Position numbers and translations under genes: made by a program | Shown here: positions 49,981-61,787 of the stretch, piece after piece | Position numbering within the stretch: the first letter of the stretch is position 1 | Layout of the letters: the number at the start of each line of letters is the position of its first letter | Assembly: GCF_918797525.1 (NCBI RefSeq) | Contig: NZ_OU963893.1 | Span: forward strand, 3,286,001-3,350,000 | Length of the DNA: 64,000 nt | Direction: 5' to 3' | Source: an unidentified bacterial endosymbiont | GTDB lineage: Bacteria > Pseudomonadota > Gammaproteobacteria > Enterobacterales > Enterobacteriaceae | Notes under the pieces: model-generated | Told to the model about the DNA's origin: nothing | Database searches by the model: none | Seen by the model: the letters and a program-made list of their open reading frames with translations, nothing else

Positions 49981-50644
49981 GGTTGAGGTAGCGCCCGGTT
50001 TCGGCCTGTTCTGCCCCTTCGGCCAGCCACGGGATCTCCCCCAGGAACGGCGCGGGCAGAACCCGTTTGAGCGTGGACAGATACTCCGGGTGGCGTTTCC
50101 CCGGCGCGACCACGTCGTTGGCTATCCAGCCTGCCAGGCGCAGCCCGGCCTGTTGCACGGCCTGCGCCGTTAGCATAGCGTGGTTGATGCAACCGAGCTT
50201 CACCCCGACGACCAGAATCACCGGGAGCTGTTCGGCCTGCACCCAGTCGGCAAAGGTGTGATGGTCTGAAAGCGGGGTAAACCAGCCGCCTGCGCCTTCT
50301 ACCAGCACCCAGTCAGCCTGGCTTTCCAGCGAGCGCAGCCCGGCAGACAACAGGCTAAAATCAATCGGCCTGCCTTCATCGGCGCTGATGATATGCGGTG
50401 AGGTCGGCTCGGCAAAGGTGTACGGATTCACCGCCGGATAGTCCAGTTCAAGCGTGCTGTGACGCTGTAGCGCCAGCGCATCGCTATTGCGTAATCCTTG
50501 CGCCGTCATCTCGCTGCCGGAAGCGACAGGTTTATATCCGGCGGTGATTTTCCCCTGCAAACGGGCAGCCTGCAGCAGCGCGGCGCTGGCGACCGTTTTG
50601 CCCACTTCCGTATCCGTGCCGGTGACAAAATAACGTTCAGTCAC
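49943..50644 (-). CDS. bioD: Dethiobiotin synthetase BioD
   Basis: A 233-residue ATP-dependent carboxylase closing the ureido ring of dethiobiotin. P-loop GTDTEVGKT (about 9-17), KPVASG and VEGAGGW are conserved. GTG start at 50644 (VTERYFVTG), as in E. coli, overlapping the bioC end by eight bases. Last gene of bioBFCD; about eight residues longer at the C-terminus than the E. coli protein, overlapping the neighbouring ATPase gene. Confidence 0.96.
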   Translation of the reverse strand: MTERYFVTGTDTEVGKTVASAALLQAARLQGKITAGYKPVASGSEMTAQGLRNSDALALQRHSTLELDYPAVNPYTFAEPTSPHIISADEGRPIDFSLLSAGLRSLESQADWVLVEGAGGWFTPLSDHHTFADWVQAEQLPVILVVGVKLGCINHAMLTAQAVQQAGLRLAGWIANDVVAPGKRHPEYLSTLKRVLPAPFLGEIPWLAEGAEQAETGRYLNLSALHPATSSER

Positions 50645-51392
50645 GTTCAATAATCCCATGAAAAAGGTGATAAGAGAGCGGGAAATATCCCCGCGGCTGC
50701 GGCCAGGTAAGCTCCAGGCGCTGTAGTTGCCCGCGGGTGAGCGGTTTTCTCACCCGTCCGGCATGCAGATGTGTCGCGCCAATGCCCTTCAGAGAGCGCA
50801 TGGCGCTGAGGGCATCGCTAAAGTTAAGCGTGATGGTCTGCACCGCGCTGCGATAGCGCCAGCCTGAAAGCGCCTGGATAACCTGGTGGTGTGATAAAAA
50901 GCGGTTGGCATGCGGCTGTTCATCCACCGCACGCCATGCCAGGTTTAACTCCGGCAGCGAACTTTCCAGCAACGTAGTAAAGGCCACACAGCCTCCGGGA
51001 CGCGCCAGACGATACAGCTCGCCAAGCGCCTGCGGTAAACTGCTGCACCACTGCACCGCCAGGTGGCTCCAGACCAGATCGAACTGCGCATTCGCCAGCG
51101 GGATCGCTTCGATATCGGCCAGCAGATAATGATCCGCCGCCTGCTGCTGACGCGCCTGCTCGAGCATCTGCGCACTAAGATCGATGGCTGTAACCTCGCT
51201 CCCCTCCTCGCGCCAGTGGCGGCTATTGCTGCCGGGGCCACAACCAGCGTCAAGCACCTGCGCAAAGCGGCGCTTACCCAATGTAGCCAGCAGTCCCTGC
51301 GCGCTCTGGCGCTGCAGTTCGTCATGCTGTGAATAGCTGCGGGCGGCCCTGCCAAACGCCGCAGCGATGGCCTGCTTATCAACTGGCGTCAT
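50637..51392 (-). CDS. bioC: Malonyl-ACP O-methyltransferase BioC
   Basis: A 251-residue SAM methyltransferase (E. coli 251 aa) that methylates malonyl-ACP so that fatty-acid synthesis can build the pimeloyl chain. SAM motif [15 protein letters not shown] is present. Overlaps bioF by 14 bases and bioD by eight. Confidence 0.96.
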   Translation of the reverse strand: MTPVDKQAIAAAFGRAARSYSQHDELQRQSAQGLLATLGKRRFAQVLDAGCGPGSNSRHWREEGSEVTAIDLSAQMLEQARQQQAADHYLLADIEAIPLANAQFDLVWSHLAVQWCSSLPQALGELYRLARPGGCVAFTTLLESSLPELNLAWRAVDEQPHANRFLSHHQVIQALSGWRYRSAVQTITLNFSDALSAMRSLKGIGATHLHAGRVRKPLTRGQLQRLELTWPQPRGYFPLSYHLFHGIIERD

Positions 51393-52533
51393 GCAATGCC
51401 TCCAGCAGCGTATCGATATCCTGGGTATCGTGCGCTGCCGTAAGCGTCAGACGCAGGCGAGCCGTACCCGGCGGCACGGTGGGCGGACGAATGGCAGTAA
51501 CCCATATTCCGCGCGCGCGCAGGGCACCGGCCAGCGCCAGCGCCCGGGCGTTATCCCCGACGATCGCAGGCTGGATAGCACTTTGCGAATCAGTACGCTG
51601 CAGCGCCAAAGCGTGTAAACCCCGACGTAAACGTTGAATGTGTTCAGACAGACGCTCCCGCCGCTCTGCCCCCTCGGCGCTGCGAATAATCGCCACCGAC
51701 GCAGACAGCGCCACGGCCTGCGCGGGCGGCATACTGGTGCTGTAAATCAGGTGTCTGGCGAACTGCAGCAGATAGTCAGCGACCGAATCACTGCACAGCA
51801 CCGCCGCACCGCTCACGCCAAAGCCTTTGCCGAAGGTGACAATCAGCAGTTCCGGCTTCACGTTTTGCTGATGCGCGCTGCCGCGCCCTTCATCCCCCGT
51901 CACGCCTGTTCCGTGGGCATCATCAACCAACAGCCAGCCATTCTGTTTTTTCACCGCGTCATGCAGCGCTCGCAGTGGCGCACTGTCGCCGTCCATGCTA
52001 AAGACGCCTTCGGTTACCACCAGCTGTTGCCCGACACAGGGTTTATCAAGTAAGGCAGAAAGCTGCGCGACATCGTTATGGGCAAAGCGTCGCAGTTGAG
52101 CCGGGCTTAAATTAGCCGCTTCGAGCAGCGAAGCGTGGCTTAAGCGATCGGCGATGATACGGTCATCTTTGTCCGTCATCGCAGCAATGACCGCCTGATT
52201 AGCCGCAAAGCCCGAGATGAACAGCAGCGCACGCGCATAACCCAGCCAGCCGGCAAGCTCCTCTTCAAGCCCCTGATGCGCCGTCGTGTAGCCGCTGACA
52301 TGCCCTGAACCGCCGCTGCCCACGCCGTAGCGATCCGCCCCCTGCTGCCAGGCCCGCACGATGGCCGGATGCTGGCTTAACCCCAGATAATCATTACTGG
52401 AGAAATTACAAAACCGCCGCCCCTCCCGAGTGAGAAATCGGCCTGCCCCGTTTTCCACCGCCTGACGTACGCGAAAAGCCGCCGCCGCACGGCGTGCCTG
52501 CAGGGCGGAATCAATACGTTGTTGCCAGGTCAT
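51379..52533 (-). CDS. bioF: 8-amino-7-oxononanoate synthase BioF
   Basis: A 384-residue PLP enzyme (E. coli 384 aa) condensing pimeloyl-ACP with alanine. The PLP Lys lies in [14 protein letters not shown], and [10 protein letters not shown] and the NYLGL-like [13 protein letters not shown] are conserved. Overlaps the bioB stop by four bases. Confidence 0.97.
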   Translation of the reverse strand: MTWQQRIDSALQARRAAAAFRVRQAVENGAGRFLTREGRRFCNFSSNDYLGLSQHPAIVRAWQQGADRYGVGSGGSGHVSGYTTAHQGLEEELAGWLGYARALLFISGFAANQAVIAAMTDKDDRIIADRLSHASLLEAANLSPAQLRRFAHNDVAQLSALLDKPCVGQQLVVTEGVFSMDGDSAPLRALHDAVKKQNGWLLVDDAHGTGVTGDEGRGSAHQQNVKPELLIVTFGKGFGVSGAAVLCSDSVADYLLQFARHLIYSTSMPPAQAVALSASVAIIRSAEGAERRERLSEHIQRLRRGLHALALQRTDSQSAIQPAIVGDNARALALAGALRARGIWVTAIRPPTVPPGTARLRLTLTAAHDTQDIDTLLEALHDAS

Positions 52534-53570
52534 ACGGCGGCCGCGTTGTAGAACTGTTCGGTGTCGGCGTTGAAAATCTGCTGCTCCAGCTGCTGCTGTT
52601 GCTCGTTATCCCCCGTCGTCACTGCTGTTTGATGCGGGTTCAACCCCAGCTTACGAAACAGCTGCACGTCTTTGTCCTCTTCCGGGTTGGGCGTCGTCAG
52701 CAGTTTGCAGCCGTAGAAAATGGAATTTGCCCCGGCCATAAAGCACATGGCCTGCGTCTGCTCGCTCATCTGCTCACGACCGGCAGACAGGCGCACGAAG
52801 GAGGTCGGCATCATGATGCGCGCCACCGCGATGGTACGGATGAAGTCAAACGGATCCACATCCTCGTTGTCCGCCATTGGCGTGCCTTTGACCTTCACCA
52901 GCATGTTGATCGGCACACTTTCCGGTGGCGTCGGCAGGTTTGCCAGCTGGAGCAGTAGCCCGGCACGATCGTTTACCGTCTCGCCAAGGCCGATAATGCC
53001 GCCAGAACAGACCTTGATGCCCGCATCACGCACGTTATCCAGCGTGTCGAGACGCTCCTGATAGGTACGGGTGGTGATGATATTGCCGTAAAACGCCGGT
53101 GAGGTGTCGAGGTTATGGTTGTAGTAATCCAGCCCTGCCGACGAGAGGCGTTGCGCCTGTTCTTCATTCAGCGTGCCCAGCGTCATGCAGGCCTCCAGGC
53201 CCATCTCTTTAACGCCTTTCACCATTTGTTCAAGGTAGGGCATGTCGCGATCGTGCGGATTCTTCCACGCGGCCCCCATGCAGAAACGGGTTGAACCTGC
53301 GTTTTTCGCCTTACGTGCCGAGTCAAGCACCTGCTCGACCTCCATCAACCGCTCGGCTTCAAGACCGGTTTTATAGCGCGCGCTTTGGGGACAATATTTA
53401 CAGTCTTCCGGACAGGCGCCGGTTTTGATCGACAGCAGCGTACTGACCTGAACATGGCGCGGGTCGAAGTGCTGACGATGCACCTGTTGCGCTTCAAACA
53501 TCAGTTCCAGGAAAGGTTTGTTGAATAATTCAGTAACTTGCGACATCGTCCAGCGTGCGTGGTGAGCCAT
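52530..53570 (-). CDS. bioB: Biotin synthase BioB
   Basis: A 346-residue radical-SAM enzyme (E. coli 346 aa) inserting sulfur into dethiobiotin. The [4Fe-4S] motif CPEDCKYC and the [2Fe-2S] ligands in [10 protein letters not shown] and EACMTLG plus a conserved Arg are intact. First gene of bioBFCD; the BirA operator is immediately upstream. Confidence 0.98.
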   Translation of the reverse strand: MAHHARWTMSQVTELFNKPFLELMFEAQQVHRQHFDPRHVQVSTLLSIKTGACPEDCKYCPQSARYKTGLEAERLMEVEQVLDSARKAKNAGSTRFCMGAAWKNPHDRDMPYLEQMVKGVKEMGLEACMTLGTLNEEQAQRLSSAGLDYYNHNLDTSPAFYGNIITTRTYQERLDTLDNVRDAGIKVCSGGIIGLGETVNDRAGLLLQLANLPTPPESVPINMLVKVKGTPMADNEDVDPFDFIRTIAVARIMMPTSFVRLSAGREQMSEQTQAMCFMAGANSIFYGCKLLTTPNPEEDKDVQLFRKLGLNPHQTAVTTGDNEQQQQLEQQIFNADTEQFYNAAAV

Positions 53571-53614
53571 TGGGCTTCTCCAAAGGGTTTTGTTAATCGT
53601 CAGTTCGGTTTATA

Positions 53615-53650
53615 CTTGTAAACCTAAATGTTTTCAAAATGGTTTACAAG
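53615..53650. promoter_or_regulatory. BirA operator (bioO) between bioB and bioA
   Basis: CTTGTAAACC and GGTTTACAAG are perfect inverted arms separated by 16 bp, the BirA-biotinyl-AMP operator covering both divergent promoters. Confidence 0.95.
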
Positions 53651-53656
53651 TCGATT

Positions 53657-54946
53657 ATGACCCAGGACGATCTCGCCTTCGACAAGCAGCATATCTGGCA
53701 CCCTTACACCTCCACGACCCACCCCTTACCGGTCTATCCAGTAGCCTCTGCGCACGGTTGTACGCTCCAGCTTGCCAGCGGCGAACAGCTTATTGACGGG
53801 ATGTCCTCCTGGTGGGCAGCCATTCACGGCTATAACCATCCGCGTTTAAATGCTGCCATGAAAACGCAAATTGATCGGATGTCGCACGTCATGTTTGGCG
53901 GCATCACCCATCCGCCTGCGGTTGATCTGTGCCGTCGTCTGGTCGCGATGACGCCCGACGCGCTGGAGTGCGTATTCCTTGCCGACTCCGGCTCCGTGGC
54001 CGTTGAAGTGGCGATGAAAATGGCGCTGCAATACTGGCATGCAAGGGGAGAAATCCGTCAGCGATTCCTCACCTTCCGTAACGGCTACCACGGCGATACG
54101 TTTGGCGCCATGTCAGTGTGCGATCCCGATAACTCAATGCACAGCTTGTGGAAAGGGTATTTGCCGGAAAATCTGTTTGCTCCGGCGCCTCAAAGCCGTT
54201 TCGACGGCGAATGGAATGAAATGGACATGGTCGGCTTTGCGCGGCTGATGGCGGCACATCGCCATGAAATTGCTGCCGTTATTCTTGAGCCGATTGTTCA
54301 GGGCGCAGGCGGGATGCGCATGTATCATCCACATTGGCTGAAGCGCATTCGCAAGATGTGTGACCGCGAAGGGATTCTGCTGATTGCCGATGAAATCGCC
54401 ACCGGCTTCGGCCGTACGGGCAAGCTGTTCGCCTGTGAACACGCGGGGATCGCGCCGGACATTTTGTGTCTTGGCAAAGCGCTGACTGGCGGCACCATGA
54501 CCCTTTCCGCCACCCTCACCACCCGCCACGTTGCGGATACTATCAGCGACGGCGACGCAGGCTGCTTTATGCATGGTCCGACGTTTATGGGCAATCCGCT
54601 GGCCTGTGCGGTAGCAAGCGAAAGCCTCGCAATCCTGGAAAGCGGCGAATGGCAGGCGCAGGTCGCAACGATTGAAGCGCAACTGAAGAATGAACTGGAC
54701 GAGGCTTGTGGGGCCGAATTCGTGACGGACGTGCGTGTGCTCGGCGCTATTGGCGTCATTGAGACAACGCATCCGGTGAACATGGCGGCCCTGCAACGCT
54801 TTTTCGTTGAACAGGGCGTATGGGTCCGCCCCTTCGGTAAGCTTATCTATCTGATGCCGCCGTACCTAATCACGCAGACGCAATTGCGCACCTTAACCCG
54901 TGCGGTAGTTGAAGCCGTTCATATTCCGGCACATTTCACGATTTAA
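53657..54946 (+). CDS. bioA: Adenosylmethionine-8-amino-7-oxononanoate aminotransferase BioA
   Basis: A 429-residue class-III PLP aminotransferase (E. coli 429 aa) using SAM as amino donor to make 7,8-diaminopelargonate. The PLP Lys is in [15 protein letters not shown], with [12 protein letters not shown] before it. ATG 53657 ([19 protein letters not shown]) is the conserved start; the frame to 53639 lies in the operator. Divergent from bioBFCD under BirA. Confidence 0.97.
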   Translation: MTQDDLAFDKQHIWHPYTSTTHPLPVYPVASAHGCTLQLASGEQLIDGMSSWWAAIHGYNHPRLNAAMKTQIDRMSHVMFGGITHPPAVDLCRRLVAMTPDALECVFLADSGSVAVEVAMKMALQYWHARGEIRQRFLTFRNGYHGDTFGAMSVCDPDNSMHSLWKGYLPENLFAPAPQSRFDGEWNEMDMVGFARLMAAHRHEIAAVILEPIVQGAGGMRMYHPHWLKRIRKMCDREGILLIADEIATGFGRTGKLFACEHAGIAPDILCLGKALTGGTMTLSATLTTRHVADTISDGDAGCFMHGPTFMGNPLACAVASESLAILESGEWQAQVATIEAQLKNELDEACGAEFVTDVRVLGAIGVIETTHPVNMAALQRFFVEQGVWVRPFGKLIYLMPPYLITQTQLRTLTRAVVEAVHIPAHFTI

Positions 54947-54996
54947 CCCAATACGTTACACTTCTAAAAAAGCAGTGATTAGCGAGGGTAAATCGT

Positions 54997-55473
54997 ATGA
55001 AAATCATCAGTAAAGATCTGCGCGACGGTGAAAAATTGCCAGAGCGTCACGTTTTCAACGCCATGGGCTATCAGGGGGATAACCTCTCTCCGCATCTGGC
55101 ATGGGATGATGTTCCCGCCGGAACAAAGAGCTTTGTCGTCACCTGCTATGACCCGGATGCACCAACCGGCTCTGGCTGGTGGCACTGGATAGTGGCTAAC
55201 CTGCCTGCGGATACGCGCGTATTGCCGCAGGGTTCAGGTTCGAGCCTTGTCGCCCTGCCGGAGGGCGCCATCCAGACCCGTACCGATTTCGGCAAAGCGG
55301 GCTACGGCGGCGCGGCACCGCCTAAAGGGGAAACCCACCGCTATATCTTCACGGTGCATGCGCTGGATGTAGATAAGATTGAGGTAGATGAAGGTGCGAG
55401 CGGCGCGATGGTGGGATTTAACGTGCACTTCCATTCCCTGGGAAGTGCGACGATTACCGCGATGTATTGTTGA
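54997..55473 (+). CDS. ybhB: Raf-kinase-inhibitor/PEBP-like protein YbhB
   Basis: A 158-residue PEBP-family protein, same length as E. coli YbhB. Ligand-pocket motifs are CYDPDAPTGSGWWHWIVANLPADT and GKAGYGGAAPPKGETHRYIFTVHAL. Cytosolic; phosphorylated-ligand binding is inferred from the family, function unknown. Follows bioA by 50 bp. Confidence 0.95.
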   Translation: MKIISKDLRDGEKLPERHVFNAMGYQGDNLSPHLAWDDVPAGTKSFVVTCYDPDAPTGSGWWHWIVANLPADTRVLPQGSGSSLVALPEGAIQTRTDFGKAGYGGAAPPKGETHRYIFTVHALDVDKIEVDEGASGAMVGFNVHFHSLGSATITAMYC

Positions 55474-55488
55474 TAACGTCAACACATT

Positions 55489-55518
55489 TCCCTCACTCCG
55501 GAGGCCCGGAGTGAGGGA
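55489..55518. terminator. Inverted repeat between ybhB and hutH
   Basis: TCCCTCACTCCGG and CCGGAGTGAGGGA, a perfect 13-bp stem with a 4-base loop, between converging genes. The U-tract is weak on either side. Confidence 0.65.
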
Positions 55519-55521
55519 TAA

Positions 55522-57042
55522 TCACAGAATTGCCGGTAATAGCCCTACCAGCCGTCCTTCCTCAAGCAGCGCCATCGCCTGAGCAATATCCGGCGCAAAG
55601 AAGCGGTCATCATCGTAATGCGAAACCTGCTCGCGCAGCACCTGACGCGCCTGCTCCAGCAGCGGGCTAGATTTTAGCCCTTCACGTAAGTCTATGCCCT
55701 GACTGGCAGCCAGCCATTCCACCGCCAACACGCCGCGGGTATTCGCAGCCATTTCCCACAGACGACGCCCGGCAGCCGGCGCCATGGAAACATGATCTTC
55801 CTGGTTTGCTGACGTTGGCAGACTGTCCACGCTGTGGGGATGAGAGAGCGCTTTGTTCTCGCTCGCCAGCGCCGCCGCCGTGACCTGAGCAATCATAAAG
55901 CCCGAGTTCACCCCACCGTTGCGCACCAGGAACGGCGGCAACTGGGACATATGTTTATCCATCATCAGCGCGATACGTCGCTCAGACAGCGCGCCCACCT
56001 CAGCAATTGCCAGCGCAATATTATCTGCCGCCATCGCCACCGGCTCAGCGTGGAAATTACCGCCAGAAACCACCTCATTTTCCTGAGCAAATACCAGCGG
56101 GTTATCAGACACCGCGTTGGCTTCTGTCAGTAACACCTCTGCCGCCTGACGCAACTGCGTCAAACAGGCGCCCATCACCTGCGGCTGACAGCGCAGCGAG
56201 TAGGGGTCCTGCACTTTGTCGCAGTTATGGTGAGACTCAGCAATCTCGCTGCTCCCGGTAAGTAAATGGCGATACAGGGCGGCCGCGTCTATCTGCCCAC
56301 GCTGACCGCGCACCGCGTGAATACGTGGGTCAAACGGACGACGTGAACCCAGCACGGCCTCGGTCGTCAATGCACCACACACCACCGCTGACGCAAACAG
56401 ATCTTCGGCCTCAAACAGGCCACGCAGCGCAAAGGCGGTAGAGGCCTGCGTTCCGTTAAGCAGCGCCAGGCCCTCTTTCGCCGCCAGCGTGATGGGTGCC
56501 AGCCCGGCTTTTTTCAGCGCCTCTTTTGCCGATAGCCATTCGCCCTGCCAGCGCGCCTGTCCTTCGCCCAGCAGCAGCAGCGACATGTGCGCCAGCGGAG
56601 CCAAATCGCCTGATGCGCCGACAGAGCCTTTTGTCGGGATCCACGGACAGACTTGCGCATTGACCAGCGCCATCAGCGCCTGGATAACGCGCAGACGAAT
56701 CCCCGAGAAACCGCGCGCCAGGCTGTTGATTTTGAGCACCATCATCAGACGGACTATCTCATCATCCAGCGGCTGACCGACGCCCGCCGCGTGCGACAGC
56801 ACCAGCGAACGCTGCAGATTTTCCAGATCGTGCGTCGCGATGCGCGTCTGCGCCAGCAGGCCAAAACCGGTGTTGATGCCGTAGGCCGTTCGCCCCTCGG
56901 CCACCATCGCCTCGACGCAGGCCACACTGTCGTTGATGGCCGCGTGCGCACTTTCATCAAGCGACAGGGTGACCGGGTGACGCCAGACGCTACGCAGTTG
57001 TGTAAGCGTCAGGGAGCCGGGAGAGAGTGTTAAGGCGTTCAT
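55522..57042 (-). CDS. hutH: Histidine ammonia-lyase HutH
   Basis: A 506-residue enzyme deaminating L-histidine to urocanate. The self-forming MIO cofactor comes from Ala143-Ser144-Gly145 in [14 protein letters not shown]; Tyr53 in AYGINTGFG is conserved. ATG 57042 shares one base with the hutU TAA (TAATG), giving translational coupling. Second gene of hutUH. Absent from E. coli K-12, present in Klebsiella, Salmonella and relatives. Confidence 0.98.
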   Translation of the reverse strand: MNALTLSPGSLTLTQLRSVWRHPVTLSLDESAHAAINDSVACVEAMVAEGRTAYGINTGFGLLAQTRIATHDLENLQRSLVLSHAAGVGQPLDDEIVRLMMVLKINSLARGFSGIRLRVIQALMALVNAQVCPWIPTKGSVGASGDLAPLAHMSLLLLGEGQARWQGEWLSAKEALKKAGLAPITLAAKEGLALLNGTQASTAFALRGLFEAEDLFASAVVCGALTTEAVLGSRRPFDPRIHAVRGQRGQIDAAALYRHLLTGSSEIAESHHNCDKVQDPYSLRCQPQVMGACLTQLRQAAEVLLTEANAVSDNPLVFAQENEVVSGGNFHAEPVAMAADNIALAIAEVGALSERRIALMMDKHMSQLPPFLVRNGGVNSGFMIAQVTAAALASENKALSHPHSVDSLPTSANQEDHVSMAPAAGRRLWEMAANTRGVLAVEWLAASQGIDLREGLKSSPLLEQARQVLREQVSHYDDDRFFAPDIAQAMALLEEGRLVGLLPAIL

Positions 57043-58727
57043 TATGGCTTTCCTTGTGTGGCAGGGATCATCGGCAGGTTGAGTCCCTGCTCTTTGGCAC
57101 ATTCAATCGCTATCTCATAACCGGCATCGGCGTGGCGCATCACCCCCGTTGCCGGATCGTTGTGCAGCACGCGCGCAATACGTGCGGCGGCGTCATCGGT
57201 TCCATCACAGACGATGACCATTCCCGCGTGCTGGGAGAAGCCCATTCCCACGCCGCCACCGTGGTGCAGTGACACCCAGGTCGCGCCGCTGGCGGTATTT
57301 AACAGGGCGTTCAGCAACGGCCAGTCGGAGACGGCATCGGAGCCGTCGCGCATGGCTTCGGTTTCGCGATTCGGGCTGGCAACCGAGCCTGAGTCCAGGT
57401 GGTCACGGCCAATCACAATCGGCGCGGAGACGTCACCACTGCGTACCATTTCGTTAAAGGCGAGGCCGAGTTTTTGCCGCCACTCCAGCCCTACCCAGCA
57501 GATACGCGCTGGTAAGCCCTGGAAATTGATACGCTCACGCGCCATCTCCAGCCAGCGGTGCAGGTGTTCATCGTCCGCGACAATCTCTTTGACTTTGGCG
57601 TCGGTTTTGTAGATGTCCTGCGGATCACCGGACAAGGCCACCCAGCGGAAGGGTCCAATACCGCGACAGAACAGAGGGCGAATATAGGCAGGCACAAAGC
57701 CGGGGAAGTCAAAGGCGTTGCTGACGCCCATCTCTTTCGCCATCTGGCGGATATTGTTGCCGTAATCGAAGGTCGGAATGCCCCTCTGACTAAACGCCAG
57801 CATGGCGCTCACGTGATCGGCCATGGACCGTTTAGCGGCGAGTACCGTGCCCTGCGGGTCAGTTTCGGCGTGTTGCTGGTAGTCTTCCCACGTCCAGCCT
57901 TTTGGCAGATAACCGTGCAGCGGATCATGGGCGCTGGTCTGGTCGGTGACGAGATCCGGGCGCACGCCACGGGCGACCAGCTCGGGGAGGATTTCCGCCG
58001 CATTGCCGCACAGGGCAATGGACACCGCTTTGCCTTCGCCAGCGTAGTGAGCGATCCGCGCCAGGGCATCATCCAGGTCGGCAGCCTGTTCGTCCACATA
58101 GCGGGTACGCAGACGGAAATCGATGCGGCTCTGCTGGCATTCAATGTTGAGCGAACAGGCGCCGGCAAGGGTCGCGGCCAGCGGCTGCGCGCCGCCCATT
58201 CCGCCCAGACCGGCGGTGAGCACCCAGCGCCCTTTCAGGGAGCCGTTATAGTGCTGACGCCCCGCTTCGACGAAGGTTTCATAGGTGCCCTGCACAATTC
58301 CCTGGCTACCGATGTAGATCCAGCTCCCCGCCGTCATCTGGCCGTACATCGCCAGCCCTTTGGCATCCAGCTCGTTGAAGTGCGCCCACGTTGCCCAGTG
58401 CGGCACCAGGTTCGAGTTGGCAATCAGCACGCGCGGCGCGTGTTCATGGGTTTTGAATACGCCGACCGGTTTGCCGGATTGCACCAGCAGCGTTTCGTTA
58501 TGTTCCAGAGTAATCAGGGATTCGATAATGGCGTCATAGCATTCCCAGTTGCGCGCGGCGCGTCCAATGCCGCCGTAAACCACCAGCTCATGGGGGTTTT
58601 CCGCCACCTCGGGATCAAGGTTATTCATCAACATGCGCAACGGTGCTTCCGTAAGCCAGCTTTTGGCGGTAAGCGTAGTGCCGCGCGGGGCGCGAATATC
58701 CTGCTGGCGAAATTTACCTGACGTCAT
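57042..58727 (-). CDS. hutU: Urocanate hydratase HutU
   Basis: A 561-residue NAD+-dependent urocanase making imidazolone propionate. Conserved [18 protein letters not shown] (NAD-binding), NYGNNIR-like FDYGNNIRQ, and the catalytic-region [15 protein letters not shown] and [21 protein letters not shown] are present. Start ATG 58727 after GAGGAG; the upstream open frame crosses the operator. First gene of hutUH. Confidence 0.98.
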   Translation of the reverse strand: MTSGKFRQQDIRAPRGTTLTAKSWLTEAPLRMLMNNLDPEVAENPHELVVYGGIGRAARNWECYDAIIESLITLEHNETLLVQSGKPVGVFKTHEHAPRVLIANSNLVPHWATWAHFNELDAKGLAMYGQMTAGSWIYIGSQGIVQGTYETFVEAGRQHYNGSLKGRWVLTAGLGGMGGAQPLAATLAGACSLNIECQQSRIDFRLRTRYVDEQAADLDDALARIAHYAGEGKAVSIALCGNAAEILPELVARGVRPDLVTDQTSAHDPLHGYLPKGWTWEDYQQHAETDPQGTVLAAKRSMADHVSAMLAFSQRGIPTFDYGNNIRQMAKEMGVSNAFDFPGFVPAYIRPLFCRGIGPFRWVALSGDPQDIYKTDAKVKEIVADDEHLHRWLEMARERINFQGLPARICWVGLEWRQKLGLAFNEMVRSGDVSAPIVIGRDHLDSGSVASPNRETEAMRDGSDAVSDWPLLNALLNTASGATWVSLHHGGGVGMGFSQHAGMVIVCDGTDDAAARIARVLHNDPATGVMRHADAGYEIAIECAKEQGLNLPMIPATQGKP

Positions 58728-58768
58728 TGTGTGCTCCTCATACGGGACGGATGATGCATTAAGATATA

Positions 58769-58782
58769 CTTGTATAGACAAG
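58769..58782 (-). promoter_or_regulatory. HutC operator at hutUH
   Basis: CTTGT-ATAG-ACAAG, perfect arms, 42 bp before hutU. It shares the 11-bp core TTGTATAGACA with the site before hutI. Confidence 0.8.
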
Positions 58783-58828
58783 CACACACAAGATTGAATT
58801 TAACAGAAAATATACAATTTTGTAATAT

Positions 58829-58844
58829 TGCGTTAGCTATCACG
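58829..58844 (-). promoter_or_regulatory. Possible CRP site upstream of hutUH
   Basis: On the minus strand CGTGA-N6-ACGCA, one good half-site, about 100 bp before hutU. CRP activation of hut is known in Klebsiella. Confidence 0.3.
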
Positions 58845-58854
58845 CTTTTAAAAT

Positions 58855-59589
58855 TTATGACATAAAGTGGCCCTGCAGCCGGTAACGATCGCCCGGAAAC
58901 AGCAGCGTTGCATGCGATACAATTTGCGATGCCGACCAGGTCCGGCGACGAATAAGCAGGCACGGATCGTGCTCTTTAATGCGCAGAATCTCGCACTCCC
59001 GCGGCGTAGCGCGAACCGCTTCAACGATGTGCTCCCCTTCCGTCAGCGGTGCGACGAGCGAGAGCCAGGCATGTGGCGTGGTCTGGGTGTAATCCTGATC
59101 CAGGTAATCCGGCACGCTAATCGCGTTCACGCAGCGGTCTTCAATCTGCACGGGAACATCGCTCTCAAAATGCACCATCACCGAATGGTAAATACGGGCG
59201 CCCTCTTGTACGTTAAGCGCCACGGCCTGCTCCGTACTCGCCTGCGTCTCTTCGAGCACCAGTACTTCGCAGCGGTGTCGATGGTTTCGCGCCGCAATTT
59301 CATCGGCGATGCTGCGAATTTCAAACAGTGCCGACTGTCCCTTGGGTTCCGCGACAAAGGTCCCTACCCCCTGCAGGCGCACCAGAAGCCCTTCGTCGGT
59401 CAGCTCGCGTAACGCCCGGTTGATGGTCATTCGGCTAAAGCCAAACTGCGCCACCAGCTCGGCCTCTGACGGAATACGGTCGTGCGCCCGCCAGACGCCG
59501 GCCGCAATTTTTTCGCTGATCGCCTGCTTCACCTTTTCATAAAAAGGGGCGGGCGGGCTGGATTGAGGCTCGGGTAAGCGTGAAAACAT
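58855..59589 (-). CDS. hutC: Histidine-utilisation repressor HutC
   Basis: A 244-residue GntR/UTRA regulator, the repressor of both hut operons, inactivated by urocanate. Winged helix about 12-82 (AELVAQFGFSRMTINRALRELTDEGLLVRLQGVGTFVAEP), UTRA domain about 100-240. Two adjacent ATGs (59592, 59589); the second has better spacing from AAGGAG. The open frame extends much further upstream, inside hutG, and is not used. Third gene of hutIGC, 19 bp after hutG. Confidence 0.95.
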   Translation of the reverse strand: MFSRLPEPQSSPPAPFYEKVKQAISEKIAAGVWRAHDRIPSEAELVAQFGFSRMTINRALRELTDEGLLVRLQGVGTFVAEPKGQSALFEIRSIADEIAARNHRHRCEVLVLEETQASTEQAVALNVQEGARIYHSVMVHFESDVPVQIEDRCVNAISVPDYLDQDYTQTTPHAWLSLVAPLTEGEHIVEAVRATPRECEILRIKEHDPCLLIRRRTWSASQIVSHATLLFPGDRYRLQGHFMS

Positions 59590-59608
59590 CATGGCTCCTT
59601 CAACAGTG

Positions 59609-60547
59609 TTATGCCCACCAGTGAGCAATTTGCCAGGCCAGACGGGCGGCAAGCTTCGCCCCTTGTCCATCCCGATCGTAATGTGGATTAAACTCGACCA
59701 GATCGGCTGCCTGCAGCTTGCCGCTGCGGCAGATCCGCTCAATAACCGGGAGCAGATCCAGCGCCGGAATACCTAACGCCGCAGGGGCAGAGACGGCAGG
59801 CATTTCGCCTGCCGGCAAGACATCCAGGTCAATAGTGAGATAGAGGCGATCGGCCTGCGCCAGCACTTTCTCCAGGGAAGTTAATGCCTCCCGGCGAAAG
59901 TACAGATCTTCTACCAGCGTGACGTTGAGCCGCGTAGCTTCGTCCCAGAGCGCCTGCGTGTTCGCCGCACGGCTTACCCCCAGACAGGCGTAGTGAAATT
60001 CACGCGCATTTTCAGTGCAGTGGTGCGCGAGCTGGCGAAACGGAGTGCCGGAGGTCGCACGGTCGGCTTTACGCAGGTCAAAGTGCGCATCAAGGTTGAT
60101 GACCATCACGCGCTCGTGGGGGAAGGCATCCAGCACACCGCGACCGTGCGCCCAGGCGGTTTCGTGGCCGCCGCCAAACACCAGTGTGCGCATGCCTGAC
60201 TGCTGACACGTTACCACCGCATCGCTTAAGGCCTGCTGGGCGGCCTCCAGGTCGTCGCCCTCGGCATAAACAGAGCCCATATCGATAAGCCGTTCATGTC
60301 CCGGATGGCTGGCCATATTCGCCAGCGCCCGGCGCAGCACGTCAGGAGCCTGCGCGGCGCCGGGCCTGCCGTGGTTGCGCTTTACCCCTTCATCACATTC
60401 AAAACCGATCAACGCGATGCCTGATGGCATGGGGATGAACTGTTTTTGCTGACGCAGGGTCTGGAAAATACGTTGCGCATTGCCGGCTTCGGCGCTGTCG
60501 TCGCGCCCTTGCCAGACCGTTTCTGCAACGGGCCGCCACAGCTTCAT
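59609..60547 (-). CDS. hutG: Formimidoylglutamase HutG
   Basis: A 312-residue ureohydrolase/arginase-family enzyme releasing formamide and glutamate from N-formimidoyl-glutamate. The Mn-binding motifs [20 protein letters not shown] and [23 protein letters not shown] are intact. Overlaps the hutI stop by four bases. Confidence 0.97.
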   Translation of the reverse strand: MKLWRPVAETVWQGRDDSAEAGNAQRIFQTLRQQKQFIPMPSGIALIGFECDEGVKRNHGRPGAAQAPDVLRRALANMASHPGHERLIDMGSVYAEGDDLEAAQQALSDAVVTCQQSGMRTLVFGGGHETAWAHGRGVLDAFPHERVMVINLDAHFDLRKADRATSGTPFRQLAHHCTENAREFHYACLGVSRAANTQALWDEATRLNVTLVEDLYFRREALTSLEKVLAQADRLYLTIDLDVLPAGEMPAVSAPAALGIPALDLLPVIERICRSGKLQAADLVEFNPHYDRDGQGAKLAARLAWQIAHWWA

Positions 60548-61767
60548 ACCCGCTTCCCCCGGAAAACACGTTGATACAGTGGATTACGCCCCGGTTCGTA
60601 GACCATTTCCACCGGATATTGTGCATCCCAGACGATAAAATCAGCGACAAACCCGGCCTTGAGTTGTCCATGCGTCGCGCCACGACCCAGCGCCTGCGCT
60701 GCATGTCGCGTCACGCCAGCCCAGGCCTCTTCCGGCGTCAGGCCAAACTGTACGCAGGCCATGTTCATCGCCAGGTGAAGGCTGGCAAACGGGCTGGTGC
60801 CGGGGTTATAGTCGGTGGCGACGGCCATTGGGACGCCGCTTTGGCGGAGTTGCTCAACCGGAGGGCGCTGCCGCTCCTGTAGAAAATAGAAAGCGCCGGG
60901 CAACAGCACGGCGACCGTATCGCTTTGAACCATCGCCTGGATCCCGGCGTTGTCGAGATATTCAATGTGATCGGCCGAGAGACCGTTATAGCGGCTGACC
61001 AGCGCAGCCCCGCCCAGATGTGAAAGCTGCTCCACATGTCCTTTTACAGGAATACCCAGCGCAGTCGCGGCCTGAAAGACGCGTTCGCTTTGCGCCAGTG
61101 TAAAGCCGACATGTTCACAAAAGACATCCACGGCTTCGAACAACGCTTTTCGCCACAGTTCGGGCATGATCTGCTCACACACCAGCCTGATATAGCCGTC
61201 TGGATCGTCCCGATACTCCGCCGGAACGGCATGAGCCGCTAATAGCGTTGGGCTGATATCTATCGGATTGTTAAGACCTAATTGACGTACGACCCACAAC
61301 ATCTTCTCTTCAGCCTCTGCGTTCAGCCCATATCCCGATTTGATTTCAAGGGTGGTTACCCCTTCGTTCATCAGGCGCTGAAGACGCGGTTGCGCCAGTT
61401 CCAGCAAGCTTTCCGCCGAGCTGTTGCGGGTTGCCGCCACGCTGGCATTAATACCCCCGCCCTGCGCGCTGAGGGTCTGATAAGAGACCCCGTTTAGCCT
61501 TTGCTCCCACTCAGCGGCACGATCGCCACCAAACACAAGGTGGGTATGACAGTCGATAAGGCCAGGCGTCACCAGACGTCCCGCGAGATCGATACAATGA
61601 CAATGCGCGGCAGGAATATCTGATTCTGCAATGACCGCCAGAATGGTATCACCCCGTACCACGATGGCGTGTTGCGCTTTCAGGCCATACGGGGTGGGAT
61701 CGTCAGCAACCATTGTTGCCAGGCGTGCATTTCGCCAGATCACATCGTCAGATTGAAGCTGTTGCAT
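60544..61767 (-). CDS. hutI: Imidazolonepropionase HutI
   Basis: A 407-residue amidohydrolase opening imidazolone propionate. The metal-site [20 protein letters not shown], the GGGIN loop, [11 protein letters not shown] and the [11 protein letters not shown]sp are conserved. ATG 61767 ([16 protein letters not shown]) is preceded by AAGAGAAATGCCC; ATGs at 61773 and 61800 remain possible. First gene of hutIGC. Confidence 0.97.
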   Translation of the reverse strand: MQQLQSDDVIWRNARLATMVADDPTPYGLKAQHAIVVRGDTILAVIAESDIPAAHCHCIDLAGRLVTPGLIDCHTHLVFGGDRAAEWEQRLNGVSYQTLSAQGGGINASVAATRNSSAESLLELAQPRLQRLMNEGVTTLEIKSGYGLNAEAEEKMLWVVRQLGLNNPIDISPTLLAAHAVPAEYRDDPDGYIRLVCEQIMPELWRKALFEAVDVFCEHVGFTLAQSERVFQAATALGIPVKGHVEQLSHLGGAALVSRYNGLSADHIEYLDNAGIQAMVQSDTVAVLLPGAFYFLQERQRPPVEQLRQSGVPMAVATDYNPGTSPFASLHLAMNMACVQFGLTPEEAWAGVTRHAAQALGRGATHGQLKAGFVADFIVWDAQYPVEMVYEPGRNPLYQRVFRGKRV

Positions 61768-61787
61768 GGGCATTTCTCTTGTCATGG

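Noticed and set aside
57558..58721. 387-codon open frame antisense to hutU
   Set aside because: Lies fully opposite conserved urocanase sequence and resembles no known protein.
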